Source: HGM13006 sp900757695 (GTDB lineage Bacteria; Bacillota; Clostridia; Oscillospirales; Oscillospiraceae). From it: DNA of 64,000 nt. The notes under the pieces were generated by a model, which was given only the letters and a program-made list of their open reading frames with translations, had not been told where the DNA came from and did not search any database. Location of the stretch: positions 62,001 to 126,000 of the forward strand of contig CAUHNW010000004.1 of assembly GCA_959607825.1 (NCBI GenBank). The letters run 5' to 3'. Position numbers and translations under genes: made by a program. Below are positions 56,350-64,000 of this stretch, piece by piece (within the stretch, counting starts at the first letter, position 1; every line of letters begins with the position of its first letter).

Positions 56350-57810
56350 TCATCCCGGAATTCCACCGGAAATACTCTGATGCTGCTCCCGATAGGCGCC
56401 GGGGGTGGTCTCTTCATAGCGCTTAAAGGAACGGGTCAGCGTCCAGCGGCTGGAAAAGCCCACCTGTACGGCGATATCATCCACGGACAGATCCGTGGTA
56501 GCCAGCAGCTCTTTTGCTTTTTTCAGCCGGGCGGCATGGATATAGTCCACCACGCCCATGCCGGTATTCTGCCGCAGCAGACGGCTCACATAGGAGGCGG
56601 ATAACCCAAGGGCGTCGCCAATGCGGTCGGCGCAAATGCCGGGGTCTGCGTAGTTGTCCTCAATATACCGGAGAGCTCGATCCACCTTATCAGAGTGCTC
56701 CCGGCTGCCGGATTCTGCATAGGTCTGGAGGGCGGAAATCAGGGAGAGACAGTGCTCCCGAAGCTGCTGGGCAGAGGTCTGTTCCAGCAGAAAGCGGTAC
56801 TGCTCCACTACCGGCGCTTCGGCCTCGTCGTACTCTACCGTAGAGATGGAGAAGGCGGAGAGCATCTGCTCCATATGGGAGACCAGATGCGTTTTCACCA
56901 GGTCCGGATAGCGGGGCGCAATGCGTAGCTCCAGATCCACAAAGCTGTCCATGGTCTTTTCCAGCTGCTGAAAGTTGCGGTTGGTGATGCCCTGCATAAA
57001 GCGCTGCTCCAGCTCGGTTCGCAGCAGCTTGTCACTGAGCTCTGTGGGAGCTTCGGCGTGGTCATAGCCGTTCTTTACGGGGCTGCTGTCGCCCATCAGA
57101 TCGGCATAGGCGGTTAGCTCCTGTGCCTCCTTGCAGGCTTTGACGATGTTTTCGCGGCCCTGAAAGACGGTGCTGACTACTGCGCCGCAGATGAGACCAT
57201 GAGACTTCAATGCCTCAATGGCATGCTCCAGCCCCTGACAGATGGCGCGAACGTTTTCACGGGAGCTTTCATCCAGAGAATCGATGTGGAGACCTGTAAT
57301 ATTGATGAGAACGATCATTCCATCGGTCATAGGGACGAAGTAGGGTGTGCAGATCGGCTCAAGGTATTCAGCGATGTGATGACGCATCCAGTCATCTACC
57401 TTCTGAAATTCAGTGTGGGGAATGTGCTCCTGCCCACACTGTGGCAGATAGCCGGAAAAGTCGATGCATTGGAGCATGGCAACGGCAAAGTACTCGTTTT
57501 TCAGGCCGGGGAGGGCTTCCGTAAGATCCCCCTCCGGGGGAACATCACCGCTCAGGTATTTTTCCAGCAGCCGGGTACGGCAGGCCCGATCCAGCTCCAG
57601 ATTGTTTTTCATCAGCCGGGCATAGCAGACTGAGATGCCGGCGGTAAGCCCGGCGGTGCCCAATAGCCAGACGATCACACCAAGAGCCAGCGAAACACGG
57701 GACAGCACCATTACAACCAGCGACCAGATCAGTAAACTGCCGCCGCAGATTACGATGGTGCGCCCGAGATAGGGAATGGAGCCGGTTATTTTTCGAGATG
57801 AATCCTTCAT
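56350..57810 (-). CDS. Membrane-anchored AraC family transcriptional regulator
   Basis: 486 residues; GGGAGG precedes the ATG. Two N-terminal hydrophobic helices (TIVICGGSLLIWSLVVMVLS and LALGVIVWLLGTAGLTAGISV) are followed by a long central domain (FAVAMLQCIDFSGYLPQ, YLEPICTPYFVPMTDGMIVLINI) comparable to the ligand or signalling part of YesN-like regulators. The last 100 residues hold two AraC helix-turn-helices: ADRIGDALGLSASYVSRLLRQNTGMGVVDYIHAARLKKAKELL and SVDDIAVQVGFSSRWTLTRSFKRYEETTPGAYR. Such regulators commonly control the binding-protein genes beside them; the next gene downstream encodes one. Signal unknown. Confidence 0.85.
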   Translation of the reverse strand: MKDSSRKITGSIPYLGRTIVICGGSLLIWSLVVMVLSRVSLALGVIVWLLGTAGLTAGISVCYARLMKNNLELDRACRTRLLEKYLSGDVPPEGDLTEALPGLKNEYFAVAMLQCIDFSGYLPQCGQEHIPHTEFQKVDDWMRHHIAEYLEPICTPYFVPMTDGMIVLINITGLHIDSLDESSRENVRAICQGLEHAIEALKSHGLICGAVVSTVFQGRENIVKACKEAQELTAYADLMGDSSPVKNGYDHAEAPTELSDKLLRTELEQRFMQGITNRNFQQLEKTMDSFVDLELRIAPRYPDLVKTHLVSHMEQMLSAFSISTVEYDEAEAPVVEQYRFLLEQTSAQQLREHCLSLISALQTYAESGSREHSDKVDRALRYIEDNYADPGICADRIGDALGLSASYVSRLLRQNTGMGVVDYIHAARLKKAKELLATTDLSVDDIAVQVGFSSRWTLTRSFKRYEETTPGAYREQHQSISGGIPG

Positions 57811-57839
57811 AATGTGCCTCCCGGGAAATAGATATCTCT

Positions 57840-57869
57840 ATTTTATCATAATGTATTACGGGATTGCAA
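57840..57869 (-). promoter_or_regulatory. Possible promoter of the araC-type gene
   Basis: Minus-strand TTGCAA (57864-57869), 18-base spacer, TAAAAT (57840-57845). Confidence 0.4.
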
Positions 57870-57895
57870 CATTTCCTTTTCCGTTTAGATAGAGA

Positions 57896-57937
57896 TGCGC
57901 TGCCTCGCTGGCCATAACGAGCCAACGGGGCAGCGCA
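57896..57937 (-). terminator. Hairpin after the SLH surface protein gene
   Basis: TGCGCTGCC pairs with GGCAGCGCA, with inner CG/CG and TGGC/GCCA pairs. No T-tract follows on the minus strand, so it may be weak. Confidence 0.5.
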
Positions 57938-57951
57938 AGTAATGGATGTAC

Positions 57952-60900
57952 TTATTTTAGATAGCTGCTTGCACGATACAGGAAGGTTACGCCCTGACTG
58001 CGGGTGCATGCGGAATCGGGACCAAAGCGGCCACCGCCAACGCCGTTGGTGAGGCCCTGCTCAGCGGCCCACTGGACGGCTTCATAGTAATATGCCTTCG
58101 GGTTCAGATCTGCAAATGCAGTGCTGCCGGATGCCTGAGGCTTCCCGGCGGCCCGCCACAGGAAGGTCACGGTCTGACCACGGGTACAAGGCGCATTGGG
58201 AGAAAACGTGGTGGAACTGGTGCCGTTGGTGATCCCCTGCGCTACAGCCCACAGAACAGCCTTTTCGTAGTAGCTGCCTGCCTTTACATCAGCGTAGGGA
58301 TGACCTGCCTCAGCGGGCTCCGGGCTGCCGGCGGCCCGCCACAGGAACGTGACCATTTGGCCGCGCGTCAAAAGGTGCTTTGTTCCAAAGGTGGTGCTGT
58401 CCAGTCCGGTAGTGATATTGTTTGCAACGGCCCACTGAATTGCTTCGGTATACCAGCTGTCCATTTCGACATCGGTGAAGGAAACAGTCGGCTTCTCGGA
58501 GGGGTTCGTGGGTGTCTCAGAGGGCTTTGCGGGTGTCTCGGAAGGCTTCGTAGGTGTCTCGGAGGGTGCTGCGGGTGTCTCAGAGGGCTTCGCGGGTGTC
58601 TCGGAGGGTGTTGTGGGCGTTTCAGAAGGTTTTGCGGGTGTCTCAGAGGGTGCTGCGGGTGTCTCGGAAGGCTTCGTAGGCGTCTCGGAGGGCTTTGAAG
58701 GTTCTTCAGGGGTATACGCCGCAGTGGGATACTGGCTTAGATCCGGGGTGGGATCAATGCCGGATTTCCAGTAAAGGCTTTCCAGCGGATCGTCTGCGGT
58801 GGTTTCCTTCTGAGTGCCACCGGCTACATGGCGCTTGCCGCTGGTAATGGTGATCTCGCCCTTGGTGGCTGTGCCTGGCTTGCCGTTCTGCGCTTTGGAG
58901 GAGGTGGCACCCTGCAGATATACGTCATCGGTGGAAATGGTGCCGGTGCCGGATACGGCGCAGCCGCCGTCCTTCCAAAGTACACGGCCACCAATGGCAA
59001 TGAGCTTTCCGCTGCCGGTGATAGTGCCCTGCTCCAGTTCAATAGCGGTGCCGCCCTTGGTATCGACGACAGTGCCTTCGCCGCCGTAAACGGCCAGCAC
59101 GGCGCCGTCTGCCAGTGTCAGAGTCCCGTTTTTCACGGAGAGACCGGCCTGACCGATTTTGGAGCCGCCTGCGTCACCCTGAATAAAGACCTGTCCCTTT
59201 ACGGTGACATTGCCGGTCACGGCCACAACTGGCTCGGCAGTGGTGCGGTCAACGAGATCGCCGTTGGCCAGATAGTTGGCGTGGGAGTAGATTGCGGCAT
59301 TTTCCAGCACGGCGCCGTCCGCCATCCGCAGCTGTCCGCAAATGGAGGAGCCGGTGAGAAATTCGCCGCTGCCGTAGTCGTTGTAGTTCATGGAGAAGGT
59401 ACCGCCGGACTGGACGTCAATGATGCCCTGCACCACGGAATCCCGGAGGGTCAGCTTGCCGCCATTTTCTACAACGATGCGAACACTGCTGAGGATCTCC
59501 ATATTGACCATTGTGAGATTGCAGCCGGAGGGGATGTAGAGGGTCTGCGGAATGTTGCCTGCCTCGACTTCCTCCCATGCAAGGTCATAGCCCAGATAGC
59601 CGTAGGTGCCGCTCTGATGGGAGCCGTACCATGCCTTGAGATCCTTGGGAATACGGACGGAATCTTCCTCCCCATCCACGTTGCTGCCAAATTCGGAGAT
59701 GGCCCAAGGCTCCATGATGTCCCACATATACTTGCCGTCTTGGGTCTGGGTCAGGTTGTCGGGAGAAATACGGTCGGCCAGCGCTTCCTTGCCGGTATAG
59801 ATGCGGAAGGGCAGGGCGTTGCTCGCTGCGGTGCGTCCCTGATCGTCGGTGACTGCCACAGAGATCAGATAGCTGCCTGCGTCCTTGGGGGTGCCGCTGA
59901 GGGTCAGGCTGCTGCTGATGGCAGGCCAGAAGGAGCCGGTCATGCCGCTGCTGGCGTTTTCGTCGGTACCCTGTTCTGTATCGGGCACAATGGAAACGGT
60001 GCATTTTGTGACATAGCCGGAGCTGGAATCCGCAGAGGCGTCCAGCTCTTTCCAATCAGAGTCAGCAGGAACGCTGCCCTTTTCTGTCCGAGCGCCATAG
60101 ACTGTGACGTTGCTGTTCTTGTTGGAAGAGGCAGAGCCGGTGGCACCGGAAACACCGTCATAGTTCTCCTGTCCTATAATGGCGGCCTCGAAGTCGCCCA
60201 CGATTTTTACATGAAGCTCATAGGGATCGCCTTGGCCGTCATCTTCTACCAGAGAGGCATTGCCATCCGGGTCGATGAGCAGCTTCACCCGAAGAGTTTC
60301 GTAGCCGGCAGCGGTGATGGAGATCACATCGCCGCTCTTCAATACGTCGATTGCGGAAGAAGAACTATAGTTCTTTGCGGCAAAGATCAGACGGCTGTTT
60401 TCAGGGTCCTTCTGGTAGCTGCCGCCGCTGGAGGGGGAATAACGCTTGGCTTCCCATACAGCATCGTTGACGGAAATCTCAGTGATGGCATCCACATAGC
60501 CGTCAGCGTCCTTTATGGTGATGTACCAGTCATTGCCGAAGGTGTCCTGACTCAGGGAAAGCTGGCTTGCGGAAATGATTTGTGCCGGGAGCTGCTCAAA
60601 TGCTGCGGTGACGGTTACATCTTCAGCAGGCATCTGGAAGGTGCAGCCGGTGTCGGTATCCACAATATCCACAGCGGTGCCGTCTGTCTGGGAAACGGAA
60701 ATATCGGAAAGCACATAGCCCTCATTCGGTGTCGCAGTGACGGTAACGGTCTGGCCCGCCTCAGCGGTCTCCGGGGAGACGGTGGCGCTGCCGTTTTCAC
60801 AGTTGGCTACGGTGACGGAATAGGTCACGGGGGTGGTATCGACTACGGTGGCGGTATGGGTAGTCTTATCCAGCGTCAGCGTCAGATCCTGATAGCCATC

Positions 60901-61656
60901 GGCGGTGATGACACAGGTGGCGGGATTGACATCGTATCCTTCGCCGATCACAAGGCGAAGATTGGCGGGATCGGCGTAGAATTGGCTGTTGTTCCATACG
61001 CTGTAGGAGTTGCTGCCCTTACTCCATGCGGTCCCGTTGACGGTAACGCTGGTAATTGAAGAGAGAAAGTCTCCGCTGCCGCCGGCAAAGGTCAGCACAA
61101 AGTCATATCCGAAGCTGGAGGCAGTGGTAAAGCCGGTAGGGGGAGCCTTCTTTTCACCGGCATCGGGTGTTTCAGAGGGCTTTGGATCCGGTTCCGGTTC
61201 AGGCTCCGATGTGTCAGCAAGGGAAACGGTATAGCCGTCGCCTGACTCCGTGAGTGTCAGGGCAACATCTGGATAACCGGTGGCCGTGACCAGCACGGTG
61301 ACAGGACTGCCGGTGAAGCTCTTTGTCAGCAGCAGAACACGATCCTCGCCGGTGGCACTGCCTGTATCCTTACCGGCAAAGAAGGTTGGGTCACTGGCAA
61401 AGGAAAGAGATGAGCTGTAGGACGCTTTTGTGTACGTTGTTCCGTTTACCGTTACGGTGTCAACGGCGTCCAGCCAGCTTGCGTCATCACTGGTGAATTT
61501 CAGCTTTACCAGTGACGAAAAGATGCTGTCGGTTACCTCACAGCTTGGTGCTGTACTGGGTGCGGTGTTTGCAGCGAAGACTGGTGCCGCCGCCATGGAT
61601 AGAACCATAGCAGCAGAGAGCACCAGAGATGCTGCCTTTTTCAGCAGTTTTTTCAT
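57952..61656 (-). CDS. Large SLH-anchored surface protein with HID-like and beta-helix regions
   Basis: 1234 residues from the ATG at 61656 (GGGAG upstream). A signal peptide (KKLLKKAASLVLSAAMVLSM, cleavage after VFA) opens it. Three repeats of about 110 residues follow (DDASWLDAVDTVTVNGTTY, SGDFLSSITSVTVNGTAWSKG and GYVDAITEISVNDAVWEAK), resembling the DUF1533/Shr-like hemoglobin-interacting domain; between them lies a bacterial Ig-like repeat (CENGSATVSPETAEAGQTVTV). A cadherin-like part and a G/S-rich region with beta-helix strands (VENGGKLTLRDSVVQGIIDVQ) come next. Then about ten xxPSETP heptads span the wall, followed by three SLH domains. Probably an abundant surface protein or ligand binder. 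Ligand unproven. Confidence 0.82.
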   Translation of the reverse strand: MKKLLKKAASLVLSAAMVLSMAAAPVFAANTAPSTAPSCEVTDSIFSSLVKLKFTSDDASWLDAVDTVTVNGTTYTKASYSSSLSFASDPTFFAGKDTGSATGEDRVLLLTKSFTGSPVTVLVTATGYPDVALTLTESGDGYTVSLADTSEPEPEPDPKPSETPDAGEKKAPPTGFTTASSFGYDFVLTFAGGSGDFLSSITSVTVNGTAWSKGSNSYSVWNNSQFYADPANLRLVIGEGYDVNPATCVITADGYQDLTLTLDKTTHTATVVDTTPVTYSVTVANCENGSATVSPETAEAGQTVTVTATPNEGYVLSDISVSQTDGTAVDIVDTDTGCTFQMPAEDVTVTAAFEQLPAQIISASQLSLSQDTFGNDWYITIKDADGYVDAITEISVNDAVWEAKRYSPSSGGSYQKDPENSRLIFAAKNYSSSSAIDVLKSGDVISITAAGYETLRVKLLIDPDGNASLVEDDGQGDPYELHVKIVGDFEAAIIGQENYDGVSGATGSASSNKNSNVTVYGARTEKGSVPADSDWKELDASADSSSGYVTKCTVSIVPDTEQGTDENASSGMTGSFWPAISSSLTLSGTPKDAGSYLISVAVTDDQGRTAASNALPFRIYTGKEALADRISPDNLTQTQDGKYMWDIMEPWAISEFGSNVDGEEDSVRIPKDLKAWYGSHQSGTYGYLGYDLAWEEVEAGNIPQTLYIPSGCNLTMVNMEILSSVRIVVENGGKLTLRDSVVQGIIDVQSGGTFSMNYNDYGSGEFLTGSSICGQLRMADGAVLENAAIYSHANYLANGDLVDRTTAEPVVAVTGNVTVKGQVFIQGDAGGSKIGQAGLSVKNGTLTLADGAVLAVYGGEGTVVDTKGGTAIELEQGTITGSGKLIAIGGRVLWKDGGCAVSGTGTISTDDVYLQGATSSKAQNGKPGTATKGEITITSGKRHVAGGTQKETTADDPLESLYWKSGIDPTPDLSQYPTAAYTPEEPSKPSETPTKPSETPAAPSETPAKPSETPTTPSETPAKPSETPAAPSETPTKPSETPAKPSETPTNPSEKPTVSFTDVEMDSWYTEAIQWAVANNITTGLDSTTFGTKHLLTRGQMVTFLWRAAGSPEPAEAGHPYADVKAGSYYEKAVLWAVAQGITNGTSSTTFSPNAPCTRGQTVTFLWRAAGKPQASGSTAFADLNPKAYYYEAVQWAAEQGLTNGVGGGRFGPDSACTRSQGVTFLYRASSYLK
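58488..58700 (-). repeat. 21-base tandem repeat encoding (xxPSETP)n
   Basis: About ten copies of a 21-base unit encode heptapeptides TKPSETP, AAPSETP, AKPSETP and TTPSETP. The high identity, with a mosaic order of units, suggests recent duplication; copy number probably varies between strains. It forms an extended Pro-rich stalk before the SLH domains. Confidence 0.9.
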
Positions 61657-61711
61657 TGGTTCACTCCCTTTTGTATCCCGACTGTCGAAAGACGTTTCGG
61701 GCTGTGAAATG

Positions 61712-61727
61712 GTTAGCAAAAGCTAAC
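61712..61727. promoter_or_regulatory. Palindrome GTTAGC-AAAA-GCTAAC
   Basis: A perfect 6+6 inverted repeat in the leader of the SLH gene, related in sequence to the repeat at 61769-61784. It may act as a DNA operator or an RNA hairpin. Confidence 0.5.
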
Positions 61728-61738
61728 GTGTACGGAGG

Positions 61739-61758
61739 AAAAAAGCGGACAAACCGCT
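61739..61758 (-). terminator. Terminator-like hairpin in the SLH leader
   Basis: On the minus strand AGCGG-tttgt-CCGCT is followed by a run of six T residues, upstream of the coding region. The stem is short, so termination may be conditional. Confidence 0.55.
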
Positions 61759-61768
61759 CCGAATGGAC

Positions 61769-61784
61769 TTAGCTATAACTAACC
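61769..61784. promoter_or_regulatory. Imperfect palindrome at the SLH-gene transcription start
   Basis: Minus strand GGTTAG-TTAT-AGCTAA begins at the predicted +1 position and resembles the palindrome at 61712-61727. Confidence 0.45.
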
Positions 61785-61790
61785 CTCGAT

Positions 61791-61819
61791 AAATTACCAC
61801 AGGCCACTGCGGCTGTCAA
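61791..61819 (-). promoter_or_regulatory. Promoter of the SLH surface protein gene
   Basis: Minus-strand consensus TTGACA (61814-61819), 17-base spacer, TAATTT (61791-61796). Confidence 0.65.
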
Positions 61820-61942
61820 GATGAATTTCCCTTTTTTCTGAAAAATGTGTGCTGCATTTACAGCAAACTGAAAATTCTTCCTGATTTATACAGGAGACGT
61901 GGAAACAGTGCACGTTTGAAACAATAGAGCACAAGCCGATTC

Positions 61943-61971
61943 TTGCAGCGGAGAGCAGATGGTGTTATACT
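61943..61971 (+). promoter_or_regulatory. Promoter of the old-yellow-enzyme-type gene
   Basis: TTGCAG (61943-61948), 17-base spacer, TATACT (61966-61971), 41 bases before the start codon. Confidence 0.55.
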
Positions 61972-62011
61972 CGTTATATCGAATTCAAATTATTAGGAAG
62001 GAGCGTTCCCT

Positions 62012-64000
62012 ATGCCCTACGAAGCCCTGACCGCCCCGCTGACCCTGCGGGGGAAAACGTTAAAGACCCGGCTGCTCTACCCGGTGGCACAGCCGCATTT
62101 TTTGCAGGCCAACCAGCTGTTCCCGGATGATCCGGTGGTAAGCTACTATGCGTCCCGGGCCAAGAATGGTGCAGCCATTTTACTGATGCAGGATCTGACC
62201 AATCTGGATCAGAGAAAGATGCCAGCGGACTGCGGCCATTTTGCCATGTATGACATGGACGATATCGGATGTCAGAATGGATTTACCTTTATGGCGGAGA
62301 TGGTTCACTACTATGGAAGCTATATCACTCCGGAGCTGAACCTCGATAACCGGATGCCCCTGCAGGTCAATGATCCCAAGGTGCCCTCCCCTTATGGGGA
62401 GCCCATGAATCCCTTCGCCATGGTCAGCAAGGACGATGAGGATGAGGTCACTGCGGCCCCGGGCGTTAAGCCCATGGAAGAGGGGGTATCCGGTGCACCG
62501 GGACGCCCCATGGCCGGTGCCAGAATGATGACTCGGGAGGACATGGATGAGTATATCCGGGTGCATATTCAGCATGCACAGGCCTATAAGAACTTTGGCT
62601 TTGACGGCGGTATGTTTGACTTCTGCCACAACTTTAATATCGGAAAGTTCCTGAATCCCACCACCAACTGGCGCACGGATGAATACGGCGGCAGTCTGGA
62701 AAACCGGATGCGTTTCCCGGTGGAGGTCATCCGGGCATTGCGGAAGGCCATGGGCGAGAAATATCTGCTGGTGGTCAACGCACCGAACATCGGCGGCCCC
62801 ATGGGCATGGATATGGACGAGGCGGCGGCATTCCTACGGGCCATCGATCCCTATATCGATCTGCTTCAGGTTCGGGGACAGCATCCGGATCATGAGCGGG
62901 TCACGGTCTGCGAGTCTGCGGAGCTGTCCAAGGGACTCAAGGCACGGGGGGTAAAAACACCCATTGCCATTTCCACCTATTATAAGGATCTGGATTCCCT
63001 CAATGGCGTCATTGCCTCCGGGGCAGCGGATCTTGTAGCGCCGGGCCATCTGTTTATCTGCAACGAGCATTTGGGAGAGATCCTGCGGGACGGCAACGGC
63101 GAAGATCTGAACCCCTGCATCGAGTGCCATGCCTGCCGGGGCACCTCCTCCACGGGAGACTGGATGAGCCACTGCACCATCAACCCGGAGATCGGCATGG
63201 AGCACCGGGCGAAGCGTCTGGTGGAGCCGGTGACATGGCAGAAGAAGGTTGCGCTGATCGGCGGCGGCCCCGGTGCCATCAAGTGCGCCATGTGGCTCAA
63301 GGACCGGGGCCATACGCCAGTGATCTTTGAGAAGTCCGATGCATTGGGCGGCCAGATCAAGACCGCTGAATACCCGGAATTCAAGTGGGAGCTCCGGCGG
63401 TATCTTGACTTCCTGCGGGCGCAGGTTCAGAAAAAGGGCATTGCCGTCCATCTGAACACGGAGGCAACACCGGAGATGATCAAAGCCATGGGCTTTGACG
63501 TAGTGATTGCCGCAACCGGTTCCACGCCCCAAAAGCCGGATATCCAGGGCGCAGAGCACACCGATTGGAACGGTGTCAACATCTATGGCAATCAGGAGAA
63601 GCTGGGACATCGTGTGGTAGTGATCGGTGGCAGCTCCGTGGCGGCGGAGGCGGCCTGCTATCTGGCAGAATGCGGCCATGCGGTGACGGAGATCAGCCGT
63701 CAGGGACGGCTGGCCTATGACCTCAATCCCATCCGGGCCATTGGCTATATGAACGAAAAGGCCCAGAAGCTTGGGGTGCAGGTGATTCGGAAAGCCCAAA
63801 CCACAAAAATTGTCCCAGGTACGGTCATCTATGTGGATCGAAAGGGCACAGAACAGACGGTGGAATGTGATGATGTGGTGGCCTGCGGCGGCATGCGTCC
63901 CAACAGCGAGGCGGCCATCGCCTTCCGCTTTGCGGCGCCGGAGTTCTATATGATCGGCGACTGCCGTCAACCCGGCAATATGCGCAACGCCATCCGGGAT
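62012..64000 (+). CDS. NADH:flavin oxidoreductase, old yellow enzyme/2,4-dienoyl-CoA reductase type, 3' end missing
   Basis: 663 residues are visible; the frame is open to the window's end. AAGGAGCGTTCCC precedes ATG 62012. Residues 1-345 form the FMN-binding TIM barrel: LTLRGKTLKTRLLYPVAQPH at the start and FLNPTTNWRTDEYGGSLENRMRFPVEVIRALR, the family's hallmark. A [4Fe-4S] site follows (C369, C372, C375, C388 in CIECHACRG...CTINP). From about 410 an FAD/NAD(P)H domain appears (VALIGGGPGAIKCAMWLKDRG, then VVVIGGSSVAAEAACYLAECG). This architecture belongs to anaerobic enone/dienoyl reductases, including bile-acid BaiCD/BaiH and cinnamate reductases. Substrate unknown. The CHAC form of the cluster motif differs from the usual CxxCxxxC. 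Confidence 0.88.
   Translation, partial: MPYEALTAPLTLRGKTLKTRLLYPVAQPHFLQANQLFPDDPVVSYYASRAKNGAAILLMQDLTNLDQRKMPADCGHFAMYDMDDIGCQNGFTFMAEMVHYYGSYITPELNLDNRMPLQVNDPKVPSPYGEPMNPFAMVSKDDEDEVTAAPGVKPMEEGVSGAPGRPMAGARMMTREDMDEYIRVHIQHAQAYKNFGFDGGMFDFCHNFNIGKFLNPTTNWRTDEYGGSLENRMRFPVEVIRALRKAMGEKYLLVVNAPNIGGPMGMDMDEAAAFLRAIDPYIDLLQVRGQHPDHERVTVCESAELSKGLKARGVKTPIAISTYYKDLDSLNGVIASGAADLVAPGHLFICNEHLGEILRDGNGEDLNPCIECHACRGTSSTGDWMSHCTINPEIGMEHRAKRLVEPVTWQKKVALIGGGPGAIKCAMWLKDRGHTPVIFEKSDALGGQIKTAEYPEFKWELRRYLDFLRAQVQKKGIAVHLNTEATPEMIKAMGFDVVIAATGSTPQKPDIQGAEHTDWNGVNIYGNQEKLGHRVVVIGGSSVAAEAACYLAECGHAVTEISRQGRLAYDLNPIRAIGYMNEKAQKLGVQVIRKAQTTKIVPGTVIYVDRKGTEQTVECDDVVACGGMRPNSEAAIAFRFAAPEFYMIGDCRQPGNMRNAIRD

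Larger units (their letters stand above)
61657..61784 (-). ncRNA. Structured 5' leader of the SLH surface protein gene
   Basis: From the predicted start near 61784 the minus-strand leader opens with GGTTAG-ttat-AGCTAA, continues with a terminator-like hairpin and T-tract (61758 down to 61739), then GTTAGC-TTTT-GCTAACC (61727-61711). The first element can pair with the last along two six-base blocks (GGTTAG/CTAACC and AGCTAA/TTAGCT), enclosing the terminator. A further CCCGA/TCGGG stem precedes the ribosome site. No known riboswitch class is recognised. Confidence 0.5.

Noticed and set aside
58488..58700. Tandem 21-base array considered as a CRISPR
   Set aside because: There are no unique spacers, it is fully coding in frame, and no cas genes are present.
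58475..58774. Plus-strand frame with repeated GVSEGFAGVSEG
   Set aside because: Reverse reading of the 21-base PSETP repeats of the SLH surface protein gene.
61657..61784. SLH leader considered as a c-di-GMP-I riboswitch
   Set aside because: The conserved GEMM core sequences were not found; only palindromic stems and a terminator are visible.

Overview
The window reads as a chromosome segment of a Gram-positive anaerobe of the class Clostridia, most likely the Oscillospiraceae (Flavonifractor/Oscillibacter-like). The evidence is the Firmicutes-type translation operon rimP-nusA-rnpM-ylxQ-infB-rbfA-nrnA-truB-ribF, lipoprotein substrate-binding proteins, S-layer-homology (SLH) surface proteins, an HndABCD-type NADH-dependent [FeFe]-hydrogenase operon, GC-rich coding DNA and strong AGGAGG ribosome binding sites. 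The family placement is inference. No rRNA, tRNA, CRISPR array, transposase or prophage was recognised.

Layout, left to right. A partial NTF2/SnoaL-like gene (minus) is divergent from a tight seven-gene operon at 502-5596 (Mrp-like ATPase, radical SAM activase, alpha/beta hydrolase, gamma carbonic anhydrase, Zn phospholipase C-like, ferredoxin-nitroreductase, DUF1653). An SLH-anchored GH24 lysozyme and a NYN/PIN-domain protein follow. Then come molybdate transport modABC and a lone sugar-type binding lipoprotein (minus), galK-galT, a MarR-degV pair, a D,D-carboxypeptidase, pgi, a small P-loop protein and a YwaF-type membrane protein.

The energy core is the five-gene hydrogenase operon at 22128-27105, with a candidate Rex operator upstream and an embedded GHKL-ATPase gene, plus a second redox pair at 39819-42670 (ferredoxin/GltD-like flavoprotein and a NuoF-tail-like iron-sulfur protein). 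Between them lie an SLH-anchored SGNH esterase, DAHP synthase, an orphan ABC ATPase, a cytidylate-kinase-like protein, the complete pstSCAB-phoU operon, a DUF554 membrane protein and an ECF sigma factor with a membrane-anchored partner. An amidohydrolase and an orphan class I fumarase alpha subunit precede the translation operon.

The right-hand 11 kb is accessory. It holds a flavodoxin-like protein with an inserted Gly-Gly-Pro tract, a second lone binding lipoprotein, a membrane-anchored AraC regulator, a 1234-residue SLH surface protein with an elaborate leader, and a truncated old-yellow-enzyme-type reductase running off the window.

The least explained signals are the structured leader and paired palindromes of the SLH gene (61657-61819), the ECF-type promoter built into an inverted repeat at 36551-36605, the GGP-tract flavodoxin, the GHKL ATPase inside the hydrogenase operon, and the recurrent permease-less binding lipoproteins. 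No single gene cluster is clearly a wholly new system.
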